Assembly: GCF_030209755.1 (NCBI RefSeq)
Contig: NZ_JARVRH010000007.1
Coordinates: forward strand, 124,001 to 188,000
Length of the DNA stretch: 64,000 bases
Direction of reading: 5' to 3'
Origin: Arthrobacter sp. efr-133-TYG-118
GTDB lineage: Bacteria > Actinomycetota > Actinomycetes > Actinomycetales > Micrococcaceae
The translations under genes were made by a program, and so were the position numbers. Positions 34,090-42,528 of the stretch are shown here, in pieces. Below the pieces are notes generated by a model, which was not told where the DNA came from, searched no databases, and was given only the letters and a program-made list of their open reading frames with translations. How positions within the stretch are numbered: the stretch's first letter is position 1; the number at the start of each line of letters is the position of its first letter.

Positions 34090-35178
34090 TCACCAACCGC
34101 CGCGCGTGGGCGTATGTCCCTTTCGGGCATCCTCGGGCATCGCCATTTCGGCCCGCAAGCCCAGGAGCCGGATCGGACGGCCTGCCTCGATTCCGGCCGC
34201 GAGGTCCAAGGCCCGCGCGAGGATTTCGTTCCGGTCGAAGGTCTCCGGGATCTTCCTCCCCTGGGTCGTGGTCAAGAACGGCGCGTAGCGGACCTTCAAG
34301 GTCAGCCCGACGACGGGCCTTCCCTCTGCCACAACATCCTCAAGGACATGCGCCGTCAGTTCCCTCACGGCGTCCTCCACCTGGGCCGGATCGGTCAGGT
34401 CCTGCTGGAAGGTGGTCTCCCGGCTATGCCCGCGGGCGACCCACGGGGTGTCGTCCACAACGCTGGTGCCGTCGCCTCGTCCGAGCTGCGCGTACCACGG
34501 ACCCATCCTGGGGCCGAACTCCGGGACGAGGTCCTGGGGGTCGGACGCGGCGAGTTCGGCGACTGTGTTGATGCCGAGTTTGGCCAGACGGGCGGACACC
34601 CTGCTTCCGACGCCCCACAGGTCCTTGGTGGGCCGGCTGCCCATGATGTCGAGCCAGTTCCCGGCGGTGAGGCGGAAGACGCCGGCCGGTTTGCCGAACC
34701 CGGTGGCGACCTTGGCCCGGACCAGGGTGTCGCCGATGCCCACGCTGCAATGCAGCCTCGTTCGCGCGAGGACAGCGGCCTGCACCTGGCGGGCGTAGGC
34801 TTCCGGATCCTCCGTCTCGACGCCTACGAAGGCTTCATCCCAACCCAGTACCTGCACTGTGGCGCCGGGCTGCGCGCGCAGGGTAGCCATCACCGTTTCG
34901 GACGCCGCGAGGTAAGCCTCCTGATCGACGGGCAGGATCACAGCGTCGGGCACTTTCCGAGCCGCAATGCGCAAGGGCATTCCGGAACCCACGCCGAATG
35001 CCCGGGCTTCGTAGGATGCGGTCGACACCACAGCCCGTTCCGTGGGGTCGCCCCGACCCCCGACAATGATCGGCTTGCCTGCAAGCTCCGGCCGCCGGAG
35101 CACTTCGACCGCCGCGATGAACTGGTCGAGATCGACGTGCAGCACCCACTGGGCTCCACTCACGCCGCCGGCTGTCAT
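34090..35178 (-). CDS. dinB: Y-family DNA polymerase IV, DinB2-type
   Basis: A 362-residue translesion polymerase. Catalytic acids appear in LHVDLDQFIAAVE (Asp16, Asp18) and GWDEAFVG. The little-finger domain is at the C-terminus. The residue after F20 is isoleucine (I21), where most DinB proteins have the aromatic steric gate that excludes ribonucleotides. This replacement, the WVLHVD.DQF context and GWDEA match mycobacterial DinB2, which has leucine there. A beta-clamp motif is not obvious. The ATG overlaps the stop of the DHFR-like gene, so the two are co-translated. Confidence 0.93.
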   Translation of the reverse strand: MTAGGVSGAQWVLHVDLDQFIAAVEVLRRPELAGKPIIVGGRGDPTERAVVSTASYEARAFGVGSGMPLRIAARKVPDAVILPVDQEAYLAASETVMATLRAQPGATVQVLGWDEAFVGVETEDPEAYARQVQAAVLARTRLHCSVGIGDTLVRAKVATGFGKPAGVFRLTAGNWLDIMGSRPTKDLWGVGSRVSARLAKLGINTVAELAASDPQDLVPEFGPRMGPWYAQLGRGDGTSVVDDTPWVARGHSRETTFQQDLTDPAQVEDAVRELTAHVLEDVVAEGRPVVGLTLKVRYAPFLTTTQGRKIPETFDRNEILARALDLAAGIEAGRPIRLLGLRAEMAMPEDARKGHTPTRGGW

Positions 35179-35801
35179 GTCTCCGCGCGCTTTGCCTCGA
35201 TGTCCACGCCTGTCACCACATCGCCCGCGCGCTCGTAAACGAGCCAGATCGCGCCCTTCGGGAAGGCCCGAGGTGGCTGGGCGACCGCGAAGGCGGCTGG
35301 AACTGTACCGTCCCGGAAGATCCGCTTGCCCGTGCCGAAAGTCACCGGGTACAGCCAAAGATTCAGCCGGTCGACGAGGTCCTCGGTGAGGAGGGTCTGA
35401 AGGAGGTCGCCGCTGCCGATGACGTGGGTCTCGTCGTGGCGCTCGCGGATCTCGCGGACCCCGGATGCGACGTCGGCAAGCACTGTCGTCCCGGCCCAAG
35501 CGGGGCCGGCCAGTGTGTGTGAAGCCACATATTTCGGCACGGAGTTGAACCGGGCCGCGATCGGGTCGTCGGCCGGTGCGGTGGGCCAGAAACCAGCGAA
35601 AATGTCGTACGTCTTCCGCCCGAGGAGAAGCGCGTCGAGGCGTTCGATGCCGGCCCCGATTTCCTCGCCGGACTCCTTATCGAAGTACGGCGCCTGCCAG
35701 CCGCCGAACTCGAAGCCGCCCTCGCGATCTTCGTCGGGCCCGCCGGGCGCCTGGTAGACCCCGTCAAGGGTGCTGAACAAGTCGACCACGATGATTCCCA
35801 T
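35175..35801 (-). CDS. Dihydrofolate-reductase-like (RibD C-terminal) family protein
   Basis: A 208-residue protein of the DHFR/RibD-C fold: VVDLFSTLDGVYQAPGG at the start, LLLGRKTYDIFAGFWP, then VIGSGDLLQTLL, a NADPH-type binding block. Such stand-alone proteins are common in actinobacteria and are not the essential folate enzyme. The ATG giving MGIIVVDLF is used. It is the first gene of a two-gene operon with DinB2; whether this link is functional is unknown. Confidence 0.88.
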   Translation of the reverse strand: MGIIVVDLFSTLDGVYQAPGGPDEDREGGFEFGGWQAPYFDKESGEEIGAGIERLDALLLGRKTYDIFAGFWPTAPADDPIAARFNSVPKYVASHTLAGPAWAGTTVLADVASGVREIRERHDETHVIGSGDLLQTLLTEDLVDRLNLWLYPVTFGTGKRIFRDGTVPAAFAVAQPPRAFPKGAIWLVYERAGDVVTGVDIEAKRAET

Positions 35802-35987
35802 GGGGCGCTCCCTTGCATGAACGGCGAGCCGAAACGGCCTCCGCCTTGACGTCGAGGAGGATATCGCGGAATCGACATCCACACGCCCCATTTTTCGGCG
35901 CGCGCTGCGGGAAGGCAAGAGCTTGCACGAAAGCTACGAATTCAATGGATTAGCTCGCGCTCGGCCCTTCGAGTTGGAAATCGTTGC

Positions 35988-36395
35988 TCAGTCCTGTTCA
36001 GCGAACAGGCGCGTCAGGCAGCCGACGTAGTTGGTCATCGTGTCCGCGAAAGTGAGAAGCTGGAGTCCGGATGCCTCTGCCCTTTCATTTCCTGATTCGT
36101 CGGCGTGGCAGAGGAGCGGCTCGCAACTGGTTCCCTTCGCGGTGAGCGTTGCGATTCCCCAGGGATGGCCGGGGTCGGTGACTGCGATGCCAACCTCGTC
36201 GAAGGTGTCGCGGAGGACGTATCTTGTGACCGTCCGCCAGGACTGGAGGAACTGTGGCTGCAGCTGTTCAATAAGTTCGTCGTCGTTGCTGTCGTAAGCG
36301 CGTCGGAGCTCCGTGGAAAGCTCGTCCCACTCCCGGGCGTCGCGGACCATGAGGTGTCCGGCCCGGAGACGGGCAATGGTTTCGTTCAACGTCAT
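35988..36395 (-). CDS. Hypothetical protein, 135 aa
   Basis: A soluble, mainly helical protein without a recognised domain. Notable parts are an acidic helix (DSNDDELIEQLQPQFLQSW), a middle strand (GIAVTDPGHPWGIA) and two cysteines. GGGGA five bases before the ATG supports the start. It stands between the DHFR-like gene and the CapA-like gene on the same strand, with gaps of about 190 and 110 bases, so it probably has its own promoter. Confidence 0.6.
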   Translation of the reverse strand: MTLNETIARLRAGHLMVRDAREWDELSTELRRAYDSNDDELIEQLQPQFLQSWRTVTRYVLRDTFDEVGIAVTDPGHPWGIATLTAKGTSCEPLLCHADESGNERAEASGLQLLTFADTMTNYVGCLTRLFAEQD

Positions 36396-36504
36396 GGTGT
36401 CCCCAAACTTCCTGTCGTGTCTGTTCCTGCCTACGAAGCAGGTCATCAACGGAGAGAACGGACGGGAACCCGGCATGATTCCCGCGCCAGCAGCAATTCC
36501 ACGG

Positions 36505-37485
36505 TCATGAGACTACGTCAATCGGTATTTCCAAGACTCTGTCGCCCTCGATCCACGTGCTCCGGGTACCGAACTGCCCGCTCAGCCGTTGCATCCGCCC
36601 GGCGATTTTCCCCGCGTTCCGGGCCGCCAGTCGGGTTTGTAGCTTGGCGATGTTCGTCGGATGCAGGCGCAACATGTGAGGTACGTTTCCCTCTGTTTCC
36701 AGCATGAAGACGAATGACTGATCGTTGCGTTCATCCGGGTCAACGGCGTAATCATCCACAAAGTCCCCGGCGCTGTAGACAATGGGCCGGTTCCTGTAAA
36801 TCTCGATGCCGCGGAAAATGTGGGCCGAATGCCCGAACACGACGTCGGCGCCCGCGTCTATCAACGCACGGGCCAAACCGCGATGCGCGGGCGGGACCGT
36901 GGATCCCCAGTTGGCGCCCCAGTGCGCCGAAACGACCAGCAGCTGGTTGCGGGCTTTCGTCCGACGGACCATGTCCAGCAATTCCTTCACCCGCCGGTCA
37001 CCGCCGCCCACAGGGACATAGTGGATTCCCGGAGTTCGGGCGGTTGCCTCCCAGCCCGGTTCATTATCGGTAAAGGCGATAAAGCCGAGCGCACTTGCTC
37101 CCACCTGCCGGACCACCGGCCGGCGGGCGGATTCGAGGTCCATTCCTGCCCCGACGCGCAGGATCCCCCGGCCATCGAGCGTTGGCAGCATTTCCAATAG
37201 CGCATCAACACCGAAGTCGAGCACATGGTTGTTGGCCAGCGAGACCACGTCGATCGCCGCGGAGTGAAGGCTCTCCACGTTCTTGGCATCCGAGCGGAAG
37301 TGATAGGTTTTGCCGGCTGCAGGCGATCCGTGGTCCGCGAGAACGCATTCGAGGTTGGCGAATCGGATGTCGGCCTGCCGGAGGAGCGGGAGGGTATCGC
37401 CCCAGGGATAGTCGGGAGCAGCCACCTTGAGCTGGTCGTTTACCAGCCGGCCGAGCATGACATCTCCCAGGAGGGCAATCCGCAT
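36505..37485 (-). CDS. CapA/PgsA-family metallophosphatase-like protein
   Basis: A 326-residue protein with the CapA fold. The N-terminal metal site is LLGDVMLGR, followed by FANLECVL, SLANNHVLDFG, VSAHWGANWGS and GADVVFGHSAHIFRGIE. Classic CapA proteins take part in poly-gamma-glutamate capsule export, but that operon is absent here and there is no membrane anchor or signal peptide, so this is a cytoplasmic relative, perhaps a phosphoesterase. The ATG at 37485 is well placed. Confidence 0.88.
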   Translation of the reverse strand: MRIALLGDVMLGRLVNDQLKVAAPDYPWGDTLPLLRQADIRFANLECVLADHGSPAAGKTYHFRSDAKNVESLHSAAIDVVSLANNHVLDFGVDALLEMLPTLDGRGILRVGAGMDLESARRPVVRQVGASALGFIAFTDNEPGWEATARTPGIHYVPVGGGDRRVKELLDMVRRTKARNQLLVVSAHWGANWGSTVPPAHRGLARALIDAGADVVFGHSAHIFRGIEIYRNRPIVYSAGDFVDDYAVDPDERNDQSFVFMLETEGNVPHMLRLHPTNIAKLQTRLAARNAGKIAGRMQRLSGQFGTRSTWIEGDRVLEIPIDVVS

Positions 37486-37736
37486 TCTCCACCTCCAACG
37501 CGGCGGCAGGTCTTTGTTATCAGGATGGGCCGTTTCGCCGTGCGGTGCCAGTCACCCGACAGACGCGAGAACCGCCGTCGAACCCCAAGGAGTCCAGCTT
37601 CAACGGTTCTTCGCGGAAAGGCCTCGCATGGTCTGGATTCGTGGGGGATAGTTGGATCAGGAGGCCGCCCGCCGTGTGCTTTTTGCTGCTTTCCAGTCTT
37701 GACGCGGAGTGCGGCAGCCTTGATGGGAACGCCGCG

Positions 37737-38732
37737 GTGGTGGGGATTTTTCAGGATAGGGCTGACGCAGGGCGGCAGTTGGGGCTGCGGCTGATGTATC
37801 TGCGTGGCCAGGACACAGTCATCCTCGGGGTGCCGCGTGGCGGGGTTCCGGTGGCCTTTGAGGTTGCAGCGGCTCTGGACGCACCCCTGGATGTGATCAT
37901 TGTGCGCAAGCTGGGAGTCCCGTCCGAGCCCGAACTTGCGATGGGCGCCATCGGGGAGGATGGCACACGTGCGCTCGAACGAAGCGTCCTCGCAGCCACA
38001 GGGGTCAAACAGGAAGAATTGCGGGCTGTTGAGCGTCGGGAGCGGGCTATCCTCGAGGACCGGGTGGGACGGTTTCGCGCTGGCCGGGCCCGCGTTGATC
38101 TGAAGGACCGCATCGCCGTCGTCGTCGATGACGGAATCGCTACGGGGTCAACCGCGAGGGTGGCATGCCGCATTGCACGGAACTTGGGGGCCGCCAAAGT
38201 GATCCTGGCCGTTCCTGTCGCTTCGGCCGACGTCCTCGCGAGATTGACGGAGCCTGACGAGGTGGTGTGCCTTGCCACGCCGCCGCGGCTGACGGCTGTC
38301 GGGCACCACTACCGTGACTTCTCACCGACGGGCGACGACGAGGTGGCGTGGCTCCTCGCCGCTGCTGCTGAGCGCCTGCAAAATGCCTCTTCAACAGCGG
38401 GGTCCCGTGGCCCCGGTGAGGAGGTCCGGATACCTTGTGACGGGTTGTGGCTTCGAGGATACCTTCACTTGCCCGGATCGACTGCCGGAGTGGTGGTGTT
38501 TGCCCATGGCAGCGGTAGCGGCCGTCACAGCCCGCGAAATGGATTCGTGGCCGCAACACTTCGGCGGGCAGGCCTGGGGACCTTGCTGCTCGACCTGCTC
38601 ACCCCGGGGGAGGAGCTCAATCGTGCCAACGTTTTCGATATCGAACTGCTCGCGCGCAGGCTGATCGCGGCAACTGGGTGGCTTGGCAGAAGGCCGGACA
38701 CGGCCTCATGCAGCGAGGTCGGTCGAGCCTGA
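37737..38732 (+). pseudogene. Phosphoribosyltransferase fused to a truncated dienelactone-hydrolase domain
   Basis: The first 215 or so residues form an intact PRTase domain (VILGVPRGGVPVAFEVA and the PRPP loop VVVDDGIATGSTAR). It is followed by the beginning of an alpha/beta hydrolase (IPCDGLWLRGYLHLPG, VVVFAHGSGSGRHSPRN), the usual fusion in actinobacteria. The hydrolase stops after LIAATGWLGRRPD, before the nucleophile serine, acid and histidine, and about 12 unrelated codons close the frame. The PRTase half may still work. The 5' end is GTG at 37737. The break falls exactly where a truncated convergent SDR gene begins. Confidence 0.75.
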
Positions 38733-39089
38733 CATGTGCATCGAACTGCTGAGGACGATCGACCGTCCCGGCGGCGTCATCAGCACGGTGAGCAAGTACG
38801 GGCAGACGATATTGACGGCGAACACCTCGGGGCCGTTGAGGACTCCGGCATTATGGATGACGGCATCGAAGCGCCCGATACGGTTCGTTTGCCGGGCGAG
38901 ACCAACGATCTCATCCAGATCTGCCAGGTCAGCGTAGACGACGTCGCTCATGCGACTGAGAAGACTTTTGTCGGTGACGCGGCTGGGGCGGCGGGCGTGC
39001 AGAACGACGTCGTGCCCGGCGTCTGCGAGGGCGGTCGCCGTCGCGAGCCCTAGACCGCCGGAAGCGCCGGTGACGAGGACAAGTGACAT
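38706..39089 (-). pseudogene. Truncated short-chain dehydrogenase
   Basis: Only the first 127 residues of an SDR are present: the cofactor loop LVTGASGGLGLATA, HNAGV and the catalytic serine region VLSSSMHMSGSTDL. The YxxxK catalytic pair and the C-terminal half, normally another 110 or more residues, are missing. The frame ends in the first codons of the convergent truncated hydrolase (overlap 38706-38732). The protein cannot be catalytic; it looks like one side of a deletion junction. Confidence 0.78.
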
Positions 39090-39309
39090 TTGGCGGCCAC
39101 CTTCCTGTCTCTGGGAATCCGTTTCACCGTAGCCGATCCGCAGCGCCGGAGGAAGGGATACTTCGGACCCAAGGGGGCGGGGTCTGAACCAGAGGCCAGC
39201 CCGCGGTCCCTTGAACCTCCGATCGCTCCGGGGTTAGCATTGCCGGCGGAGAGGCCCGTCCCCGGGGCAGACGGACACACCGACGTCGATCAAATTCGAA
39301 GAGACGGTC

Positions 39310-39945
39310 ATGGGCGAGACAGCGGCGGAAGCGTCATCAGCGGAGCTGATGGTCGACCTGATCATATCCTTGGACGGGTATGCTTCCGCGGTGGGATGGC
39401 CCGGCTGGTGGGGCCTGGAGGGGCCGGAATACCTGGCCTGGCTTCAGCAGGAGGGGGAGAAGGGCTACAGCTTCCTCCTCGGCGCGAACACCTACCGGCT
39501 GATGTCCAGGATGTCAGAGGAGGCCGCGGCCGAAGGCTCGGGATTCTCCGAGGATGAGGGGGCCACCCTGACCGGCCTTGCTGCGGTGCCGAAGATCGTC
39601 TTCTCCTCGACACTGCAGGCTCCCCTGAAGTGGCCGAACTCGGAGCTGGTCACCAGGGACGCGGTCCAGGCCGTGGCGGAGATGAAACGGACCGGGACCG
39701 GGCCCTTGAGCACGCTCGGGAGCCTGAGCCTGTGCCGGTCGTTGCTGACCGCTGGACTCGTGGACAGGTTCCGGGTGGTCGTTTTCCCGGTGATCACGGG
39801 CAGCACCGGGCGGGAGCGGATTTACGATGGCTATCCGGACGTCTCGCTCGAGATGGTCGGGAGCAGGACCTTCGACGGTCGGCTCCAGCTGCTTGAGTAC
39901 GTCCCCACAGTGCTCAGCAGTCCGCCAAGCAACGGTCCGGGATGA
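39310..39945 (+). CDS. Dihydrofolate-reductase-like (RibD C-terminal) family protein
   Basis: A 211-residue member of the same broad family as the gene at 35175 but only distantly similar to it: VDLIISLDGYASAVGWPG, LLGANTYRLMS, GTGPLSTLGSLSLCRSLL and RFRVVVFPVITG. No role in folate synthesis is implied. The ATG giving MGETAAEAS is used. It is followed after 22 bases by an NmrA-type gene and probably shares its transcript. Confidence 0.87.
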   Translation: MGETAAEASSAELMVDLIISLDGYASAVGWPGWWGLEGPEYLAWLQQEGEKGYSFLLGANTYRLMSRMSEEAAAEGSGFSEDEGATLTGLAAVPKIVFSSTLQAPLKWPNSELVTRDAVQAVAEMKRTGTGPLSTLGSLSLCRSLLTAGLVDRFRVVVFPVITGSTGRERIYDGYPDVSLEMVGSRTFDGRLQLLEYVPTVLSSPPSNGPG

Positions 39946-39967
39946 GCCAATCGGAAGGGAAATGGCC

Positions 39968-40768
39968 ATGAACTCGACGATTTTGGTGACGGGCGGAACC
40001 GGCACGCTCGGGCGGCTCGTGGCCTCCCGCTTGCGGGACGGGGGCCACGCCGTACGTGTGGCGGGTCGTCATGCCCCTCCAGCCGAGCTAGGCATCGAAT
40101 TCGCGCAGTGTGACCTGGACACTGGCGACGGAGTCGAAGCCGCGCTGAGCGGTGCCAGGACAGTGGTGCATTGCGCCGGCGCGCAGAAGGGCGACGGCGA
40201 CAAGGCCCGCCGCCTCGTCGCGGCGGCTTCCCGCGCGGGAGTGACGCACCTTGTGTTCATCTCAGTCGTGGGGGCGGACACGATCCCGGTCACGGGCGGC
40301 TTCGACCGTGTGGCTTTCGGCTACTTCGCGTCCAAGCGGGACGCGGAGCAGGTCGTGGCCGGGTCGGGGATCCCGTTCAGCACCCTCCGCGCCACCCAGT
40401 TCTTCGAGTTGACGCTGCTCACCTTGCGGGCCATGGCCAAGCTTCCGGTCGTTCCAGTACCGAAAGGCTTCCGGTTCCAGCCGGTGGACGCTGGCGAGGT
40501 CGCGGACCGGCTCGTCGAGCTCGCTCTCGGTCAGCCCGCCGGCCTCGTGCCCGATCTCGCCGGCCCGGCCTGCTATCCGATGGGTGACCTTATCCGCTCC
40601 TATCTCGCCGCAGCCGGCCAGCGACGACTTCTCGTCCCCGTTCACATGCCGGGGAAGGCCGCCACGGCAATCCGGGAAGGCGCCAACCTGTCCGAGGACA
40701 GGGCCGTCGGGCGCAGGACCTGGGAGGAGTTCCTCACCGAGCAGGTGCCCGGTGACGTCCGGAGGTGA
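39968..40768 (+). CDS. NmrA/SDR-family NAD(P)-binding protein
   Basis: A 266-residue atypical short-chain dehydrogenase. The cofactor loop VTGGTGTLGRLVA opens the protein and VAGRH suggests NADP preference. LVFISVVGAD and the YFASKRDAEQVV Tyr-Lys region follow, and the C-terminal part fits NmrA/NAD(P)H-binding sensors or reductases. The inner ATG at 39968 is chosen since AAGGGAA is better spaced from it than from the ATG two codons earlier. It is likely co-transcribed with the DHFR-like gene. Confidence 0.88.
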   Translation: MNSTILVTGGTGTLGRLVASRLRDGGHAVRVAGRHAPPAELGIEFAQCDLDTGDGVEAALSGARTVVHCAGAQKGDGDKARRLVAAASRAGVTHLVFISVVGADTIPVTGGFDRVAFGYFASKRDAEQVVAGSGIPFSTLRATQFFELTLLTLRAMAKLPVVPVPKGFRFQPVDAGEVADRLVELALGQPAGLVPDLAGPACYPMGDLIRSYLAAAGQRRLLVPVHMPGKAATAIREGANLSEDRAVGRRTWEEFLTEQVPGDVRR

Positions 40769-40784
40769 CGCCGCCGGTTCCGGC

Positions 40785-41348
40785 TCAACTTCCCAAGTCG
40801 TCAACGACCGGCGGGTGCGGAGCGGCGTGCCTGGCCCGCGCCGCCGGCTCAACGGAGTCCACAGCATAGGGTTTGGTAGCTGAGCGCTGCAGCGGAAGAC
40901 GCAAGCGCACCTGATAAGCGCCGTTCCGGAACTTGGCGCGGGGATCCATCTGGATGACCAGGAGTGGCTCTTGGCGGGATGCATCCACCCGCAGTAGCAT
41001 TCCGTGCCGACGACCATCGACGAGCAGCGGGGTCGCTGGCTCGACCGCGGTCTGTTTGAGTAGTTCCTGATATTTGGGCCCCGCCGCCAAGAACAGGACA
41101 CCATGGGAGAACCCGACGACTCGCAGCGGGACTACCGTGTCAGGCTGCCGGGTGGGCCCGGGGTGTCTTTCGTGTTCCCTCGTTTTGGATTCCGTGCCTG
41201 ATCTCAAGGATCGGTCACATTCCCGGCACTTGGTCCGGGTCCCGACGTCGGCCAAAAGGGTCACAAGCAGCCCTCTGGGCGCGCTGCTCCATCTGTCGGC
41301 AACAATGCGGCACCACGCGGGATGGTACTCCTTTCCGTTCTTCATCAC
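40785..41348 (-). CDS. Hypothetical protein, 187 aa
   Basis: A protein of unknown family with an N-terminal segment resembling a small zinc or HNH-like treble (HPAWCRIVADRW, TKCRECDRSLRS) and a C-terminal beta-rich half (VVGFSHGVLFLAAGPKYQELL, GRRHGMLLRVDASR). The first ATG is at 41348. The same frame continues upstream for about 290 bases with protein-like content but without ATG, GTG or TTG before the GTG next to this ATG, so the true start is uncertain. It is convergent with the NmrA gene. Confidence 0.5.
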   Translation of the reverse strand: MMKNGKEYHPAWCRIVADRWSSAPRGLLVTLLADVGTRTKCRECDRSLRSGTESKTREHERHPGPTRQPDTVVPLRVVGFSHGVLFLAAGPKYQELLKQTAVEPATPLLVDGRRHGMLLRVDASRQEPLLVIQMDPRAKFRNGAYQVRLRLPLQRSATKPYAVDSVEPAARARHAAPHPPVVDDLGS

Positions 41349-41640
41349 GTAGACCTGATCTTCGCCGAGGAGGGGCTTACCCTCCCGTCGAGCGGCCGGC
41401 TCGACAGGTCTGAGGACGCCGAGGCTTTTGGCATCAGCGCGGCCTGCGTCGCTGCCCTTGAGGTATGTGCGGATCCATGGAGTTAGTGGTCGTTTTGGGC
41501 TAGGAATTGTGGGGCCTTCCTGTGCGGAGGGAGTGTTCGTTCCCTCTTTCCCCCTACCTAGCTTGATGGCTTTTCGCGCAAGTCGCCAGTCCGACCGCCG
41601 AACTCCATCACCGGATTCTCCCCCTTGACTTTTCCCTTAG
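41349..41640 (-). other. Start-less open frame upstream of the 40785-41348 gene
   Basis: Read leftward, the frame is open from a TAA at about 41638 into the hypothetical gene. It gives coding-like sequence (RSDWRLARKAIKLGRGKEG, LTPWIRTYLKG, KPLLGEDQVYVMKNG). No standard start codon occurs until GTG-ATG at its end. Either the gene has lost its start, or uses a rare one, or the likeness is chance. Otherwise the stretch holds the promoter region of the thioredoxin gene. Confidence 0.35.
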
Positions 41641-41656
41641 GGGAGGGTGCAAAAGT
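41625..41656 (+). promoter_or_regulatory. MerR-type operator/promoter before the thioredoxin gene
   Basis: TTGACT (41625-41630) is followed by 19 bases, including TTTCCCTTAGGGGAGGGT, and then CAAAAG as a weak -10. A stretched 19-base spacer filled by an imperfect palindrome is the hallmark of promoters controlled by metal- or thiol-responsive MerR proteins. The MerR gene lies just downstream of the thioredoxin. Confidence 0.6.
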
Positions 41657-41682
41657 GGAGTGCATTCGAGAAGAGGAAAAGC

Positions 41683-42009
41683 ATGGCAAGAACCAAAGAG
41701 GTCACCGACGCGTCCTTCGACGCCGAAGTGCTGACGTCAGCCAAACCCGTCGTCGTGGAATTCTGGGCGGATTGGTCTGGACCTTGCGCCAGGCTTACCC
41801 CGGTCCTGGAACAGCTCGCGGTCGAATACGCCGACAAAATCGATGTCGTAAAAGTCAATGTCGATGAGAATCCCGAAACCGCACGTGCCTTCCGGATTAG
41901 CTCAGTCCCGTCGGTGTTCTTGTTCAAGGACGGCGAACGAAGAATCTCCGTGATCGGCGTCGGGGCGAAGCAGTACTTCGAAATGGAATTCGCTGATTAC
42001 TTGCGCTAG
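41683..42009 (+). CDS. Thioredoxin-like protein with SGPC active site
   Basis: A 108-residue single-domain thioredoxin (VVVEFWADWSGPCARLTPVL, VKVNVDENPE, the cis-proline loop ISSVPSVFLFKDG). The canonical WCGPC is WSGPC here: the first, attacking cysteine is replaced by serine and only the second remains. Normal disulfide reductase chemistry is therefore not possible; a monothiol, metal-binding or trapping function is more likely. The ATG at 41683 is preceded by GAGGAAAA. A MerR-type promoter precedes it and a MerR gene follows 63 bases later. Confidence 0.9.
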   Translation: MARTKEVTDASFDAEVLTSAKPVVVEFWADWSGPCARLTPVLEQLAVEYADKIDVVKVNVDENPETARAFRISSVPSVFLFKDGERRISVIGVGAKQYFEMEFADYLR

Positions 42010-42023
42010 CACTGCTTCACCCG

Positions 42024-42054
42024 TTGAGCGCCTTCCCCTACAGTGGGAGGTCAA
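42024..42054 (+). promoter_or_regulatory. MerR-type operator/promoter before the MerR gene
   Basis: TTGAGC (42024-42029), then about 19 bases containing CCTTCCCCTACAGTGGGAGG, then GGTCAA at the -10 position. The centre is an imperfect palindrome like that before the thioredoxin gene. This suggests the regulator controls both itself and the thioredoxin. Confidence 0.55.
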
Positions 42055-42072
42055 TGGGGGAAAACGAGGTGC

Positions 42073-42465
42073 ATGGTGCGAATCGGTGAAGCCGCCCAAG
42101 CGGCGGGTATGACGAGCAAGGCCTTGAGGTTCTATGAAGAGCACGGGCTGCTGCCAGCCGCGAAGCGCACCGCGAACGGATATCGCGATTACACAGGCGA
42201 AACCGTTAACCGGCTCGACTTCATTCGCCGCGGGCGAGCCGCGGGACTGGCGCTCGCGCAGATCCGCGAAATCCTGCTTCTGCGTGACGCGGGCCGCGCC
42301 CCCTGCACCCATGTGCGCGACCTTCTGGCCGGTCAGTTGGCCGGCCTCGACGCGCAGATCGCCGAACTCGTCGCGCTCCGCGCCACCGTCGCCGACTACC
42401 ACGCGGTCGCGGCTGCCGCGGACCCGGAGGCGTGCGACGCCGAGCGGATCTGCAGCTACCTCTGA
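42073..42465 (+). CDS. MerR-family regulator, heavy-metal/thiol type
   Basis: A 130-residue regulator. The N-terminal winged helix shows RIGEAAQAAGMTSKALRFYEEHGLL and NGYRDYTGETVNRLDFI. A long dimerisation helix follows (LLAGQLAGLDAQIAELVALRATVADYH), and the C-terminus carries cysteines (APCTH, EACDAERICSYL) placed as in metal-sensing members. The inducing ligand is unknown. The ATG at 42073 is used. It sits directly after the SGPC thioredoxin gene, and MerR-like operators precede both genes. Confidence 0.9.
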   Translation: MVRIGEAAQAAGMTSKALRFYEEHGLLPAAKRTANGYRDYTGETVNRLDFIRRGRAAGLALAQIREILLLRDAGRAPCTHVRDLLAGQLAGLDAQIAELVALRATVADYHAVAAAADPEACDAERICSYL

Positions 42466-42528
42466 CGCACCTATCATTGTCCCAGGGGCGCGGATCGATC
42501 CCGTTCATCCAGCTCCCTGAATCGACAC

